DNA from: Mycobacterium simulans
Lineage (GTDB): Bacteria > Actinomycetota > Actinomycetes > Mycobacteriales > Mycobacteriaceae
Direction of reading: 5' to 3'
Length of the DNA stretch: 64,000 nt
NCBI RefSeq assembly: GCF_900232995.1
Contig: NZ_OCVX01000003.1
Span: forward strand, 103,781 to 167,780
Every line of letters begins with the position of its first letter. Position 1 is the first letter of the stretch. The position numbers and the translations under genes are program-made. The notes under the pieces were generated by a model that saw only the letters and a list, made by a program, of their open reading frames with translations, ran no database searches and was not told the DNA's origin. Positions 54,695-64,000 of the stretch are shown piece after piece.

Positions 54695-56475
54695 AAGCGC
54701 GACTCCCCCAGCCACAACACGCTGACGTCGCTCAGCGTCTGCTCCACGTGGTCGATGAGTCCGACGACCGATCGGGCGAGCAGCGCACCCACCGCATCCG
54801 GCAGCGATGCCGCAGCCGGTTGCGATGACGTTCTCGGCCAGATCAGATCGCGCAGTGACGAGCCCGGATAGCTGACGATGCGGACCTCGGTATCCTCGTC
54901 CAGCCCGGCCAGCACCTTGGCGCGGCGCACCGCGGTACGAAAGCCGCCGAGTTCGTCGACCAAGCCGCGTTCGAGGGCGTCGGCTCCGGTCCAGACCCTG
55001 CCCCGCGCAACGATATCCACGGCTTCGGCACTAAGGTTGCGGCCCTGCGCAACGCGGTCCACGAAGTCGGTGTAGAACAGGTCCGCCTCCGCCTCCCGGT
55101 GGGCTTGCTGCTGCGGCGTGAAGGGCGCATTAATAGACCACGCGTCGGCATTGGCGTTGGTGCGCACCGTATCTGACCTGACACCCAGCCGGTCCTTCAG
55201 ATCCCGGACAACAAGCTTCCCGGTGATCACGCCGATCGAACCGGTGATCGTGCCCGGGTTGGCGACGATCGCGTCGGCGCCCATCGCGACGTAATAGCCG
55301 CCGGAGGCAGCGATCGCACCCATCGACGCCACCACCGGCTTGCCGTCGTCGCGGGCCCGCTGCACCTCGCGCCAGATGGTCTCCGATGCGGTGACGGAAC
55401 CCCCTGGACTGTCCACCCGCAGCACGATCGCCGACACCGAATCGTCGGCAGCCACTTCCCGCAGCGCCGCCGCAATGGTGTCGCCACCGGCGCTGGACGG
55501 ACCGATCGGCAGAATCTGCGGCCCCCCACGTCCGTTGACAATCGTGCCTTCGAGGGTGACCACCGCGATCGTCGGCTTGGACCGGCGGCCGGGAATCGAC
55601 GGCATGGGTGGCGCCAAACGCGACCGAGCCGAACTGGCATAGCGCGCCAAGTACAGTCGCGGCGGCTTTTCGTCGGAATTATCCTCGGCACCAATCAATT
55701 CCGCGATACGCGCATAGGCTTCGTCCCGGAATCCAATCCGATCGATCAATCCTGAGGCCACCGCGTCATCACGCAAGAGCGGAGCCCGGTTGGCCAGCTC
55801 GTCAAGTGCGCCCACTTCAAGGTTGCGCGATTCGGCAACCGCTTGCCACACCTGGTCTTGGATGCTTTCCAGCATCCGGGTGACAGCTTCGCGGTGAGCG
55901 TCGGTGTAGCCGTCTTCGGTGAAAAGGTTTGCCGCCGACTTGTATTCGCCCCGCGCGACAAACTGGGCTTCAATGCCCGCCTTGTGCAGCGCATCGCGAA
56001 GGAACATGGCGTTGCTCGCGAAGCCGATCAGCCCGACACCGCCGGAGGGCTGCATCCAGACCTCGCCGAACGCCGAAGCCAGGTAGTAGGACAACGTTCC
56101 CGGATAGGTCTCGGCCCAAGCGAGCGACGGCTTGACGGCACTGAACGCCGCGATGGCTGCCCGCAGCTCCTGAACCGCTCCGATCGGCGAAGGCGGAAGC
56201 TGTACGCGGGCGATCAAACCGGCGACCCGAGGGTCGTCTGCGGCACGGTGGATCGCGGCGACGGCGTCGCGCAGAGCCATCGGCCGGCCGGCGCCGGTGA
56301 CGATCGCGAAGGGGTCGAAGCCGGTGGTCTCCGGCGGCATGGACCGCAGGTTGAATTCGAGCACGCAGCCGTTGGGTACGCCATGATGGCGGGCGGTATC
56401 GACCCGGCTGACCAGGGCGCGCACGTCTTGCCCAAAACTCAAGGCACCGGGGAGGGACGGCAGAAAAGCGACCAT
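54691..56475 (-). CDS. sppA: Signal peptide peptidase SppA (protease IV)
   Basis: 594 aa with two repeated S49 domains. Catalytic Lys in [16 protein letters not shown] (N-domain) and Ser in [32 protein letters not shown] (C-domain). Degrades cleaved signal peptides at the membrane. The H37Rv gene (Rv0724) is also next to the spc operon. No obvious signal anchor is seen from ATG 56475 ([15 protein letters not shown]), so the start may lie slightly upstream or anchoring is loose. Divergent from the LLM gene at 56514. Confidence 0.92.
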   Translation of the reverse strand: MVAFLPSLPGALSFGQDVRALVSRVDTARHHGVPNGCVLEFNLRSMPPETTGFDPFAIVTGAGRPMALRDAVAAIHRAADDPRVAGLIARVQLPPSPIGAVQELRAAIAAFSAVKPSLAWAETYPGTLSYYLASAFGEVWMQPSGGVGLIGFASNAMFLRDALHKAGIEAQFVARGEYKSAANLFTEDGYTDAHREAVTRMLESIQDQVWQAVAESRNLEVGALDELANRAPLLRDDAVASGLIDRIGFRDEAYARIAELIGAEDNSDEKPPRLYLARYASSARSRLAPPMPSIPGRRSKPTIAVVTLEGTIVNGRGGPQILPIGPSSAGGDTIAAALREVAADDSVSAIVLRVDSPGGSVTASETIWREVQRARDDGKPVVASMGAIAASGGYYVAMGADAIVANPGTITGSIGVITGKLVVRDLKDRLGVRSDTVRTNANADAWSINAPFTPQQQAHREAEADLFYTDFVDRVAQGRNLSAEAVDIVARGRVWTGADALERGLVDELGGFRTAVRRAKVLAGLDEDTEVRIVSYPGSSLRDLIWPRTSSQPAAASLPDAVGALLARSVVGLIDHVEQTLSDVSVLWLGESRF

Positions 56476-56513
56476 GTCTGAAGCGTACCGACCGGCAACC
56501 GTACGGTGGTGCA

Positions 56514-57449
56514 GTGAGGTTCTCGATTGCCATCCCCCAACTCGACTCCGACGGCTCGGGGCGCTTGGATGCCGCTGGGCTACGGTCTTACCTGGCGCGC
56601 GCTGAGCAGCTCGGCTTCGAGGGAGGGTGGGTCCTCGAGCAGATCATCGGCGACGCGCCGTTGCTGGCACCGCTGGAGCTGTTGGCGTATTCGGCGGCCT
56701 GCACGCAGCGGCTACGGCTGGGTGTCGCCGTGCTCGTGACGTCGCTTCATGACCCGCTCCAGCTCGCCTCGGCTGCCACGGCCGTCGACCGGCTCAGCAA
56801 CGGCCGGCTCGACATCGGTGTCGCACCCGGCGGCGGCTTTCGCAGATTCGCCGCCTTCGGCGTCGAGAAAGCTACCCATATCAGGTATTTCACTCAGGGC
56901 CTGGAATTGATGAAGGCGGCCTGGTCCGACGACCCCAGGGTCACGTTCCACGGCCAGTTCCGTGTTGTCGACGACCTTCCCATCCAGCCCAAACCGGTGC
57001 AGCGACCTCACCCACCGATCTGGTTCGGGGGTCACGCTCCCAAGGCCCTGGCGCGCGCGGTCCGCCACGGCGATGCATTCCTCGGCGCGGGATCGTCGAC
57101 GACGGCGGCCTTCGCCGAAGCGGTCGCCATATTGCGCCAGGAACTCGCCCAACAGCGTAAGGACCCCGCGCATTTCACCATCGGCAAACGCGTCTATCTG
57201 ATGATCGACGACGATGCCGAACGGGCCCGCGAACGTGTGCTCACGGGCCTCCGGCGCATCTACGGCACGATGCCAGGCATCGACTCGACGCCGGTGTCGG
57301 GAACGCCGGATGACGTCGCCCGTGGGCTGCGCGAGGTGATCGACGCGGGTGCCCAGATGCTGTTGCTCAACCCCGTCGGCCCCGACGTAGCGCAGAACCG
57401 TGAACAAATGGAACGCCTTGCCGCCGAAGTGATTCCGCGGCTGAATTAG
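56514..57449 (+). CDS. LLM-class (luciferase-like) flavin/F420 oxidoreductase
   Basis: 311 aa TIM-barrel. FSIAIPQLDSDGSG, EQLGFEGGWVLEQII, RLRLGVAVLVTSLHDPLQLASAA, DRLSNGRLDIGVAPGG (strand 4) and HPPIWFGGHAPKALARAVRHGDAF in the C-terminal half. GTG 56514. Cofactor (FMN or F420) and substrate unknown. Convergent with rplO across a long palindrome. Confidence 0.85.
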   Translation: MRFSIAIPQLDSDGSGRLDAAGLRSYLARAEQLGFEGGWVLEQIIGDAPLLAPLELLAYSAACTQRLRLGVAVLVTSLHDPLQLASAATAVDRLSNGRLDIGVAPGGGFRRFAAFGVEKATHIRYFTQGLELMKAAWSDDPRVTFHGQFRVVDDLPIQPKPVQRPHPPIWFGGHAPKALARAVRHGDAFLGAGSSTTAAFAEAVAILRQELAQQRKDPAHFTIGKRVYLMIDDDAERARERVLTGLRRIYGTMPGIDSTPVSGTPDDVARGLREVIDAGAQMLLLNPVGPDVAQNREQMERLAAEVIPRLN

Positions 57450-57519
57450 TACCGCGAGCAGACACAGAATCGCACGCCGCGACGCGGATTCGTGCGATTC
57501 TGTGTCTGCTCGCGGTACT
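57448..57519. terminator. Bidirectional terminator, 29-bp perfect inverted repeat
   Basis: Arms 57448-57476 and 57491-57519 are perfectly complementary (core GAGCAGACACAGAATCGC); the 14-nt loop itself contains CCGCG/CGCGG, so the stem can extend. It starts inside the LLM stop codon and ends 1 nt before the rplO stop, so it separates convergent transcripts. Confidence 0.88.
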
Positions 57520-57520
57520 G

Positions 57521-57961
57521 CTAGAGCTCGGTCGCTGAGCCGCCGGCGGCCGTGATCTTCTCGCGCGCGCTGCCGCTGAACTTGTGCGCGGACACCTCGA
57601 CCTTGACGGTCAGCTTGCCGTCGCCCAAGACCTTGACCAATGCGTTCTTCCGAACGGCCCCCTTGGCGACAAGCTCATCCACGCCGATGGTGCCGCCGTT
57701 AGGAAACAGTCGGCTAATGTCACCGACATTGACGATCTCGTACTCGGTGCGGAACCGGTTACGAAAGCCCTTGAGCTTGGGCAGCCGCATGTGGATTGGC
57801 ATCTGCCCACCCTCGAAGGTCACCGGCACGTTCTTGCGTGCCTTAGTGCCCTTGGTGCCACGGCCCGCCGTCTTACCCTTGGAACCCTCACCGCGACCGA
57901 CGCGAGTGCGCGGGGTCTTCGAGCCGCGCGCGGGCCTCAGGTCGTGCAGCTTGATGGTCAC
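57521..57961 (-). CDS. rplO: 50S ribosomal protein L15
   Basis: 146 aa, full length: [41 protein letters not shown] and [21 protein letters not shown] 57961 overlaps the rpmD stop (GTGA). Last gene of the spc operon here; secY, adk and mapA are elsewhere, at 24-27 kb. Confidence 0.99.
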   Translation of the reverse strand: MTIKLHDLRPARGSKTPRTRVGRGEGSKGKTAGRGTKGTKARKNVPVTFEGGQMPIHMRLPKLKGFRNRFRTEYEIVNVGDISRLFPNGGTIGVDELVAKGAVRKNALVKVLGDGKLTVKVEVSAHKFSGSAREKITAAGGSATEL

Positions 57962-58140
57962 TTGGCCTCCTCCACTTCAACGAGGTGCCGCACCACCGCG
58001 ATCAGTCCGCGGGTCGCTGCGTTGTCCTCGCGGATCACCGAGTGGCGGATCTTCCGCAAACCCAAGGTGCGTAGGCTCTCGCGCTGCTTCCAGCGAGCAC
58101 CGATGGTGCTACGCACCTGGGTGATCTTCAACTGACTCAT
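57958..58140 (-). CDS. rpmD: 50S ribosomal protein L30
   Basis: 60 aa: [36 protein letters not shown]. Start overlaps the rpsE stop by 4 nt (ATGA), stop overlaps rplO, so all three are translated in series. Confidence 0.98.
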   Translation of the reverse strand: MSQLKITQVRSTIGARWKQRESLRTLGLRKIRHSVIREDNAATRGLIAVVRHLVEVEEAK

Positions 58141-58793
58141 GGTTGTGCCGTTCCTTCACGTGCAGCTGCCACAGCCAACGCGTCACTTTCACGCCGGGCC
58201 TTGAGCATCCCGGCCGGCGCGACGTCCTCGATCGGCAGGCCGCGCCGCGCCGCCACCTCCTCGGGACGCTGCAGCATCTTGAGGGCAGCGACGGTGGCGT
58301 GCACCACGTTGATCGCGTTGTCGCTGCCCAGCGACTTGGCCAGGATGTCGTGCACCCCGGCGCATTCCAGTACCGCACGGGCGGCGCCGCCGGCGATCAC
58401 ACCGGTACCCGGGCTTGCCGGGCGCAATAACACCACGCCGGCAGCCGCCTCGCCCTGCACCGGGTGGGTGATGGTGCCGCCGATGAGCGGTACCCGGAAG
58501 AAGCCCTTGCGGGCCTCCTCGACGCCCTTCGCGATCGCGGCCGGAACTTCCTTGGCCTTGCCGTAGCCGACACCAACCATCCCGTTGCCGTCGCCCACGA
58601 TGACCAGCGCGGTGAAGCTGAAACGCCGACCACCCTTGACCACCTTGGAGACGCGGTTGATGGCGACGACCCGCTCCAGATAGTTGCTCTTGTCGCCGTC
58701 CCGATCACGACCTCCGCGGCCACCCCCGTCGCGGCGTCCCCGCCCGTCGCGGCTGTCACGGCTGTCGCCACCGCCTGCCGGCTGCTCCGCCAT
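58137..58793 (-). CDS. rpsE: 30S ribosomal protein S5
   Basis: 218 aa. A Gly/Arg/Asp-rich N-terminal tail ([20 protein letters not shown]) usual in mycobacteria, followed by the S5 core [40 protein letters not shown] and the end region [18 protein letters not shown]. S5 helps decode accurately. Confidence 0.99.
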   Translation of the reverse strand: MAEQPAGGGDSRDSRDGRGRRDGGGRGGRDRDGDKSNYLERVVAINRVSKVVKGGRRFSFTALVIVGDGNGMVGVGYGKAKEVPAAIAKGVEEARKGFFRVPLIGGTITHPVQGEAAAGVVLLRPASPGTGVIAGGAARAVLECAGVHDILAKSLGSDNAINVVHATVAALKMLQRPEEVAARRGLPIEDVAPAGMLKARRESDALAVAAAREGTAQP

Positions 58794-58812
58794 TATGCGG
58801 TCCTCTCGTTCA

Positions 58813-59181
58813 TCAGAAACTCAATCCGTTCTCGCGTGCGGCATCGGCCAGGGCCGCGATCCGTCCGCCGTAGGTGTATCCGCCGCGGTCGAATACCACG
58901 GTGTCGATGCCGGCTGCCTTGGCACGCTCGGCAATCAACTGTCCGACCCGCACGCTGCGGGCCTTCTTGTCGCCCTGCAAGCCGCGCACGTCGGCTTCGA
59001 TCGATGAGGCGGCCGCGACGGTGGTGCCATTGAGGTCGTTCACGAGCTGCACGTGAATGTGCCGTGCGGACCGGTGCACCACCAGCCGAGGGCGCGCAGG
59101 GGTGCCGGAGATCTTCTTACGCAGCCGCTCGTGCCGGCGCAGCCGAGCGACTCGTCGGGCCTCGGAGACTGATTGCGCCAT
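58813..59181 (-). CDS. rplR: 50S ribosomal protein L18
   Basis: 122 aa: [60 protein letters not shown]. Binds 5S rRNA with L5. Two nt after the rplF stop. Confidence 0.99.
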   Translation of the reverse strand: MAQSVSEARRVARLRRHERLRKKISGTPARPRLVVHRSARHIHVQLVNDLNGTTVAAASSIEADVRGLQGDKKARSVRVGQLIAERAKAAGIDTVVFDRGGYTYGGRIAALADAARENGLSF

Positions 59182-59183
59182 GA

Positions 59184-59723
59184 CTACTTACCTGTCTTTC
59201 CGACCTTGCGGCGGATCTGCTCACCCTCGTAGCGCACGCCCTTGCCCTTGTAGGGGTCGGGACGACGCAGACGGCGGATATTCGCCGAAATCTGGCCGAC
59301 CTTCTGCTTGTCAATCCCAGACACCGTGAACTTCGTCGGGGCCTGGACCGCGAACGTGATGCCCTCGGGGGCTTCGATCACCACCGGGTGGCTGTACCCC
59401 AGCGCGAACTCCAGATTGGAGCCCTTGAGCTGCACGCGGTAGCCGACCCCGAAGATCTCCATCTTGGTGGTGTAACCCTCCGTCACGCCGGTAACCAGGT
59501 TGGACACCAGGGTGCGTGACAGCCCGTGCAGTGAGCGGTTGCGCCGCTCGTCGTCGGGACGGGTGACCACGATCGCGCCATCGTCGTTGCGCGACACCGT
59601 GATTGGCTCGGCGACCGTCAAATCCAGGGTGCCCTTCGGTCCCTTGACCGAGACGTTCTGGCCGTCGATCGTTACGTCGACCCCGGCGGGAACCGGGACC
59701 GGCTGCTTACCAATGCGCGACAT
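59184..59723 (-). CDS. rplF: 50S ribosomal protein L6
   Basis: 179 aa: [32 protein letters not shown] and the C-terminal [23 protein letters not shown] 59723 follows GAGGGAGTAGAC; a longer open frame to 59951 overlaps rpsH and is rejected. Ten nt separate it from rpsH. Confidence 0.99.
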   Translation of the reverse strand: MSRIGKQPVPVPAGVDVTIDGQNVSVKGPKGTLDLTVAEPITVSRNDDGAIVVTRPDDERRNRSLHGLSRTLVSNLVTGVTEGYTTKMEIFGVGYRVQLKGSNLEFALGYSHPVVIEAPEGITFAVQAPTKFTVSGIDKQKVGQISANIRRLRRPDPYKGKGVRYEGEQIRRKVGKTGK

Positions 59724-59733
59724 GTCTACTCCC

Positions 59734-60132
59734 TCACCACACGTATGCGAGGACTTCGCCGCCCACGCCCTGTCTGGCCGCCTGACGGTCGGTGAGCAGG
59801 CCCGAAGAGGTCGAAATGATCGCCACGCCAAGGCCGCCGAGAACACGCGGCAGGTTGGTGGATTTTGCGTACACCCGCAGCCCGGGCTTGGACACCCGGC
59901 GCAAACCCGCGATGCTGCGCTCCCGGCTGGGCCCGTACTTGAGCTGGACAACCAACGATTTGCCCACCCGAGCGTCCTCGGTACGGAAGTCGCTGATGTA
60001 TCCCTCGTTCTTGAGGATCTGGGCGATGTTGGCCTTGATCTTGGAGTGCGGCAGGCTCACTTCGTCGTGGTACGCCGAGTTGGCGTTGCGCAGACGCGTC
60101 AAGAAGTCTGCGATCGGGTCCGTCATAGTCAT
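59734..60132 (-). CDS. rpsH: 30S ribosomal protein S8
   Basis: 132 aa: [40 protein letters not shown] and the C-terminal [20 protein letters not shown]. It binds the central domain of 16S rRNA and in many bacteria represses its own operon. Confidence 0.99.
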   Translation of the reverse strand: MTMTDPIADFLTRLRNANSAYHDEVSLPHSKIKANIAQILKNEGYISDFRTEDARVGKSLVVQLKYGPSRERSIAGLRRVSKPGLRVYAKSTNLPRVLGGLGVAIISTSSGLLTDRQAARQGVGGEVLAYVW

Positions 60133-60154
60133 ATGGTTTAGCCCCTGTGTCCCG

Positions 60155-60340
60155 TCACCAGCTGCTCTTCTGCACGCCGGGCAACTCTCCCGCGTGCGCC
60201 ATCTCGCGCAGGCAAATCCTGCACAGCCCGAACTTGCGGAACACCGCGCGCGGGCGTCCGCACTTGCTGCAGCGGGTGTAACCGCGCACCGCGAATTTGG
60301 GCTTGCGTGCGGCCTTGTTGACCAATGCCTTCTTTGCCAT
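60155..60340 (-). CDS. rpsN: 30S ribosomal protein S14, zinc-binding form
   Basis: 61 aa: [40 protein letters not shown]. Both CxxC pairs are present, so this is the short zinc (type Z) S14; mycobacteria often have a second, zinc-free copy elsewhere for zinc starvation, not seen here. Confidence 0.98.
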
Positions 60341-60344
60341 CTAC

Positions 60345-60917
60345 TCAGTTCTCCTTGAAGGGAAACCCGAGGGCCCGCAATAACGCTCGCCCTTCGTCGT
60401 CGGTAGTCGCCGAGGTGACGACGTTGATGTCCATGCCGCGGACCCGGTCGATCTTGTCCACATCGATCTCGTGGAACACCGACTGCTCGGCCAGCCCGAA
60501 GGTGTAGTTGCCGACACCGTCGAACTGCTTGGGCGACAGCCCGCGGAAGTCACGAATACGCGGCAGCGCGATCGAAGTGAGTCGGTCGAGGAACTCCCAC
60601 ATCCGGTCCCCGCGAAGCGTGACCCGGGCGCCGATCGGCATGCCCTCCCGCAACTTGAACTGCGCTATGGACTTCCGCGCCTTGCGGATCTCCGGTTTCT
60701 GCCCGGTGATCAGAGCCAGATCGCTTACCGCGCCGTTGATCAGCTTGGCATCGCGGGCGGCCTCGCCGACCCCCATGTTGACCACGACCTTCGTCACCGT
60801 CGGGATCTGCATGACGTTGCCGTAGCCGAATTGCTTGTGCAGCGCATCGCGAATCTCGTTGCGGTAGCGCTCTTTTAAACGCGGCTGCGTCTTCACGGGA
60901 CTTTCCGAAGTGGTCAT
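60345..60917 (-). CDS. rplE: 50S ribosomal protein L5
   Basis: 190 aa: [60 protein letters not shown] and the end [13 protein letters not shown]. Contacts 5S rRNA and P-site tRNA. Start lies 2 nt after the rplX stop. Confidence 0.99.
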   Translation of the reverse strand: MTTSESPVKTQPRLKERYRNEIRDALHKQFGYGNVMQIPTVTKVVVNMGVGEAARDAKLINGAVSDLALITGQKPEIRKARKSIAQFKLREGMPIGARVTLRGDRMWEFLDRLTSIALPRIRDFRGLSPKQFDGVGNYTFGLAEQSVFHEIDVDKIDRVRGMDINVVTSATTDDEGRALLRALGFPFKEN

Positions 60918-60919
60918 GC

Positions 60920-61237
60920 CTAGATGTCCTTGCCGTTGCGCTTGGAGATACGGACCCGCTTGCCGGTCTCCTCATCCACCCGGTAACCGATCCGAGTGGG
61001 CTTGCCGTCGGAGTCGACCACCATCACGTTGGAGACGTGGATCGGCGCCTCTTGGGTGACGATGCCGCCGGAGCGGGCGCCGCGCTGGTTGGTCGAAATC
61101 GCGGTGTGCTTCTTGATCCGGTTGACACCCTCGACCAGCACCCGGTTGCGGTCCGGGTAAGCCTGCAGGACCTTGCCCTTGGCGCCCTTGTCCTTGCCGG
61201 CGATGACCAAGACGGTGTCGCCCTTGTGGACCTTCAT
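60920..61237 (-). CDS. rplX: 50S ribosomal protein L24
   Basis: 105 aa: [40 protein letters not shown] (KOW motif) and [20 protein letters not shown]. Directly follows rplN with no gap. Confidence 0.99.
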   Translation of the reverse strand: MKVHKGDTVLVIAGKDKGAKGKVLQAYPDRNRVLVEGVNRIKKHTAISTNQRGARSGGIVTQEAPIHVSNVMVVDSDGKPTRIGYRVDEETGKRVRISKRNGKDI

Positions 61238-61606
61238 CTACAACACCTCCGGGGCCAGCGAAATGATCTTCATGAACCGCTTCTCCCGCAGTTCACGGCC
61301 GACGGGCCCAAAGATGCGGGTCCCGCGCGGGTCGTTGTCGGGCTTGATGATCACCGCGGCATTCTCGTCGAACTTGATGTAACTGCCATCGGGGCGACGG
61401 CGTTCCTTGACGGTGCGCACCACGACGGCCTTGACGACATCCCCACGCTTGACGTTGCCGCCGGGGATGGCGTCCTTGACCGTGGCGACGATGACATCGC
61501 CGATGCCGGCGTAGCGTCGCGACGAACCGCCGAGCACCCGGATGCACAAGATCTCCTTGGCGCCGGTGTTGTCGGCGACCTTCAGCCGCGATTCCTGCTG
61601 AATCAC
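61238..61606 (-). CDS. rplN: 50S ribosomal protein L14
   Basis: 122 aa: [40 protein letters not shown] and [20 protein letters not shown]. It is the first gene of the spc operon here. The S10 operon genes (rpsQ, rpmC, rplP) do not precede it, so it must have its own promoter in 61607-61800; this separation from rpsQ also exists in M. tuberculosis. Confidence 0.99.
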
Positions 61607-62160
61607 TAGATCTCCTGACCTGGTTCATATGTGCACAGCAGGAATTCACCTGACGTGCGCGGTCTGCTCGTCACCGAAGGGCACGCGGGGCCAGTATCGC
61701 TTGCACGCACCGGCCGAGGTCTGCCCAAGGCAACCCCTAGAGTCTAGGGGACGGCCAGCTCAGAGCCAAATTTCCGCATTGACTCAGCTGACGATACCCG
61801 TAGGCAGCGTTTGGGGATGGAGTTGGTGTTGGCTGGTGCACCAGCCGGTGACGGCACGGTTGTCTGCGCTATGACAAGACAACGAGGGCCCCGGCAATGC
61901 TTGCGCAGCTACTTCGGTCACCACTGAGCGCAAGCGCCGCACGGGCTTCCTTAATCAGCGCCGATCGGTCGGTGACAGCTCACAGTCGAAGTGGGCAACC
62001 ATAGAAACCTATCGCCGACTAGGGCAGCTGCCAAGATCGCGGTCGGCGATTGGATCGAGCGAGCCTACAACCGACGCAGAAACTTCGAATACCACGAACA
62101 GCCGGGTTCTCACGAAGGCGTACCAAATCATCAGCATGGAGCGCGTCAAACACGGCGGGC
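61607..62160. other. Intergenic region upstream of rplN, with a possible transposase remnant
   Basis: 554 nt. The rplN promoter must lie in the first part. Plus-strand 62018-62088 translates as AAKIAVGDWIERAYNRRR, which resembles the C-terminal end of IS3-family transposases (usually continued by HSALG), but the following residues do not match, so any element is degenerate. No terminal repeats are seen. Confidence 0.35.
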
Positions 62161-62610
62161 TCAGTCGTCGTTGTTTCCCGTGCACCTGCCACTGGATGCC
62201 ATTACTGCTGTCAGCACATGTGTCAGGGAGCCAGTTGGGGCGGCGCTACGACTACATGCGCTGCATTTCGGCCATGCGCCTGGCCCTTGGGTGGCCATGA
62301 TCTTCTCTCCAACGTCAATTTGCCCGTTGGAGCTAGTGTTCGGCGGTAACCCGACTCCACCATTGCTATGCCATGTTGGCTGACTGATCTGTAAACCACC
62401 GTAAAGACCGTTGCCGGTATTGGCCGCCCAATCGCCGCCGGACTCGCATTGCGCGATCGCGTCCCAATTGACGCTGTCGGCGCGCGAGCTGCCCGGCGAT
62501 ACAGTGAGTGCCGAAACCGCAACGGCGCCCGCGATGGTGGTCATCGCGAGGCACTTGTGCGCCAGAATCCGTTTGCTGTTGGCCCACTGCACCGTTAGCC
62601 CGAATTTCAT
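62161..62610 (-). CDS. Resuscitation-promoting factor, RpfD-like
   Basis: 149 aa. A secretory signal ([24 protein letters not shown]) ends near ADS, then the lysozyme-like Rpf domain: [20 protein letters not shown] with catalytic Glu in [21 protein letters not shown] and a Cys pair (C...WPKCSAC). The tail [17 protein letters not shown] follows RpfD of M. tuberculosis. The enzyme cleaves peptidoglycan and wakes dormant cells. ATG 62610 overlaps the stop of the Mce-associated gene (ATGA), with GAAAGG upstream. In M. tuberculosis rpfD (Rv2389c) is not beside such a gene. Confidence 0.85.
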   Translation of the reverse strand: MKFGLTVQWANSKRILAHKCLAMTTIAGAVAVSALTVSPGSSRADSVNWDAIAQCESGGDWAANTGNGLYGGLQISQPTWHSNGGVGLPPNTSSNGQIDVGEKIMATQGPGAWPKCSACSRSAAPTGSLTHVLTAVMASSGRCTGNNDD

Positions 62611-63185
62611 AGCAACTGCACCTTTCTTGCCACCCAACGACCGTCGAGTTTGACCATGGTTATCTTGATGCGACTGTGGTCGAGCTGAATCTGCCCGCTG
62701 TCTCGGTTGCGTAGCGCTTCGTCGACGAACATCAGCACCACAACCTTGTTCGGCGTGGCCGACTTCACCGCGGCCTCCACGACAAAGCCGCGCGTGCGGA
62801 CCTGGCTCTCAACCAGCTGCCGGCGGAGCTGCGGACTTGATTTATTGAAGGAGTCTTTGAATTCGCCGGTCGATCCGTCGAGGATGTCGGCAACCCTGGC
62901 GTCGACCGCCTGTGAATCAAGGTTTGTCAGCTTGGCGACATATTCCTGCGCGGCTCCAAGCGCTTCCTTGGTTGCCTCGTCCTTCTCGTGCCGCTGATAT
63001 TGGACCCAGCCGCCAAAAACCATCCCACCCAAAGCCACAGTGGCAGCCACAGCAACGGCGGCAAGCCAGGGATTGCGGAGTCTGGTTGAGCGACGCGTGC
63101 CGCCGCTATCGGCATCCTTGGAGACTTGACCGGTGGGTCCATGGGATCCATCCAAGTCCTCGTCGGGCGAGACGAAATCGTTCAT
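62607..63185 (-). CDS. Mce-associated membrane protein (Mam-like)
   Basis: 192 aa. A cytoplasmic acidic N-terminus ([18 protein letters not shown]), one transmembrane helix ([20 protein letters not shown]), then a periplasmic domain with [21 protein letters not shown], the common core of mycobacterial Mam/OmamA-like proteins that stabilise Mce lipid importers. No mce genes are nearby. ATG 63185. Translationally coupled to the rpf gene. Confidence 0.8.
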   Translation of the reverse strand: MNDFVSPDEDLDGSHGPTGQVSKDADSGGTRRSTRLRNPWLAAVAVAATVALGGMVFGGWVQYQRHEKDEATKEALGAAQEYVAKLTNLDSQAVDARVADILDGSTGEFKDSFNKSSPQLRRQLVESQVRTRGFVVEAAVKSATPNKVVVLMFVDEALRNRDSGQIQLDHSRIKITMVKLDGRWVARKVQLL

Positions 63186-63552
63186 CGTAAGGCGTCCCCT
63201 ATCGCGCTGGTAGCCAGCGGTAGCTCGGCTTGGAGGTTCGAAGCAAGCCGTTCCGCTCCGTGCATCTAATTAAATGCTGTGTGCAACACTTTCCATGGCT
63301 GTCTGATAACGTTTCGGTGGCAATCCGACGGGCGTCGCGCAGGATCGGGAGTCGAATCCGGTGGGTTCCTCGGTGTTGTGCAAGCATCCGGCGATGTGCT
63401 GTCTGGTTTGCCGGGATGCGTTGAGCTGCACACTAATTCGCGGTTGCGGCACAGGGGCGCCGACGAGGTCCTGGCGGCACCTTCGCCACCGTACGGTTGC
63501 GTCAGCGCGTCCCACGGACCCTAGGATCAAGCGCCGCCGGAATTGCCATGGC
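63186..63552. other. Intergenic region between an MFS gene and the mam-rpf operon
   Basis: 367 nt with no supported gene. AT-rich stretch at 63267-63278 (CTAATTAAATGC) may be the mam-rpf promoter. Short frames on both strands lack ribosome sites. Confidence 0.5.
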
Positions 63553-64000
63553 CTACAAGCTGATCGATCCACGCAAGCCCGCCCGATGGGGGCGTTCGGC
63601 TCGGAACAGCGGAACCGCGGCAATGGTAGCAAGTAATGCCAGGGTTGCGTATCCGGCAAATGCGCCAGAAAAGCCCACTCCTAGCAGCAAGGCTTGGAAG
63701 GCAAGGCTGCCAGCGCCTTTGCCGATAAACAGTGCGCAAGTGTTGAGGCCAATGGCTTGGCCGCGGGGCCCGGGCAGGTCGGTCACTATGCCGGCAAACA
63801 GAGGTTGGGTCATGTCGTAACCCACGGAGAGGGCGATGATGGCGGCTTGGGCGAGCACAAGCGGAGGTTCAGCACTCATTAGCCAGGCTGCGCAGGCTGT
63901 AATGGCCAGCCCGACCGGGATGATCCTGGCGCGGCCATAGCGATCGGCCAGGTGGCCGATGGTAGGACCAAGCAGCAAACCTGGGATACCGTAGCCGATC
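63553..64000 (-). CDS. Major facilitator superfamily transporter, C-terminal part (5' end outside window)
   Basis: About 149 residues. The frame is open to the window edge and reads GLLLGPTIGHLADRYGRARI, the MFS cytoplasmic loop motif (G-x3-DRxGR), followed by about five hydrophobic helices (IIPVGLAITACAAWLMSAEP, FIGKGAGSLAFQALLLGVGF) and a basic end RAERPHRAGL. Probably an efflux or sugar transporter half; substrate unknown. Confidence 0.8.
   Translation of the reverse strand, partial: IGYGIPGLLLGPTIGHLADRYGRARIIPVGLAITACAAWLMSAEPPLVLAQAAIIALSVGYDMTQPLFAGIVTDLPGPRGQAIGLNTCALFIGKGAGSLAFQALLLGVGFSGAFAGYATLALLATIAAVPLFRAERPHRAGLRGSISL

Noticed and set aside
59724..59951. N-terminal extension of rplF
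   Set aside because: It overlaps rpsH; ATG 59723 with a ribosome site gives normal-length L6.
63340..63380. tRNA-like T-arm (GAGTCGAATCC) in the intergenic region
   Set aside because: No matching acceptor, D or anticodon arms can be drawn around it.

Overview
The window is high-GC chromosomal DNA of a Mycobacterium, most likely a slow grower. It carries PPE-family genes, including a PPE-MPTR gene with NxGxGNxG repeats, an LpqH-type lipoprotein, a cutinase end, SigL/RslA, several F420/LLM and P450 genes, and three TIGR00027-type SAM methyltransferases. Many proteins read as close relatives of M. tuberculosis proteins. The order differs from H37Rv: here the alpha-operon/rml block (Rv3451-Rv3465 equivalents) and the spc-operon/secY/sigL/mmsA block (Rv0714-Rv0753 equivalents) lie within one 62-kb stretch, whereas in H37Rv they are about 3 Mb apart.

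Layout. 1-4.3 kb: cutinase 3' end, NCS1 permease with a Cys-rich tail, two PPE-SVP genes. 4.3-8.8 kb (minus): infA-rpmJ-rpsM-rpsK-rpsD-rpoA-rplQ-truA; rpsD has an in-frame stop at codon 60. 9-13.6 kb: LLM oxidoreductase, rmlB-rmlC (dTDP-rhamnose), LpqH-like lipoprotein, amidase. 14-17.6 kb: mmsA-fadE9-mmsB (valine catabolism). 17.6-22.6 kb (minus): an unrecognised five-gene biosynthetic operon (TPP enzyme, SRPBCC protein, KAS III-like protein, PLP aminotransferase, MarR). 22.7-24.1 kb: sigL-rslA with a recognisable SigL promoter. 24.1-24.5 kb: 59-bp tandem repeats. 24.5-27.3 kb: secY-adk-mapA, with a 57-bp repeat inserted in the 3' end of adk.

27.5-31.7 kb: methyltransferase, P450, then an island of lower GC with a 56-codon peptide gene, a frameshifted GNAT and an M29-like peptidase; this looks like a RiPP-type locus. 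31.7-39.5 kb (minus): cyclase-ATPase, MFS/cNMP/patatin fusion and desaturase in one overlapping operon. 39.8-41.8 kb: PPE-MPTR gene sharing a 43-nt upstream element with that operon. 42.3-46 kb: GNAT, xylB / serA2-fucA. 46-52.7 kb: P450-TetR, DapB-like reductase, AraC, methyltransferase, MDR and SDR dehydrogenases. 52.8-57.5 kb: two methyltransferases, sppA, LLM enzyme. 57.5-61.6 kb (minus): spc operon rplN to rplO. 61.6-64 kb: RpfD-like factor translationally coupled to an Mce-associated protein, and a partial MFS gene.

Co-translation is common: ATGA/GTGA overlaps join secY-adk, cyclase-MFS, TetR-P450, MDR-SDR, serA2-fucA, Mam-rpfD and several ribosomal genes. Long perfect inverted repeats sit between convergent genes. 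The best candidates for undescribed biology are the 56-aa peptide locus (29.8-31.7 kb), the TPP/KAS III/aminotransferase operon (18-22.6 kb) and the cyclase/cNMP-effector/desaturase operon (31.7-39.5 kb). All family assignments are from reading the sequence; no database search was run.
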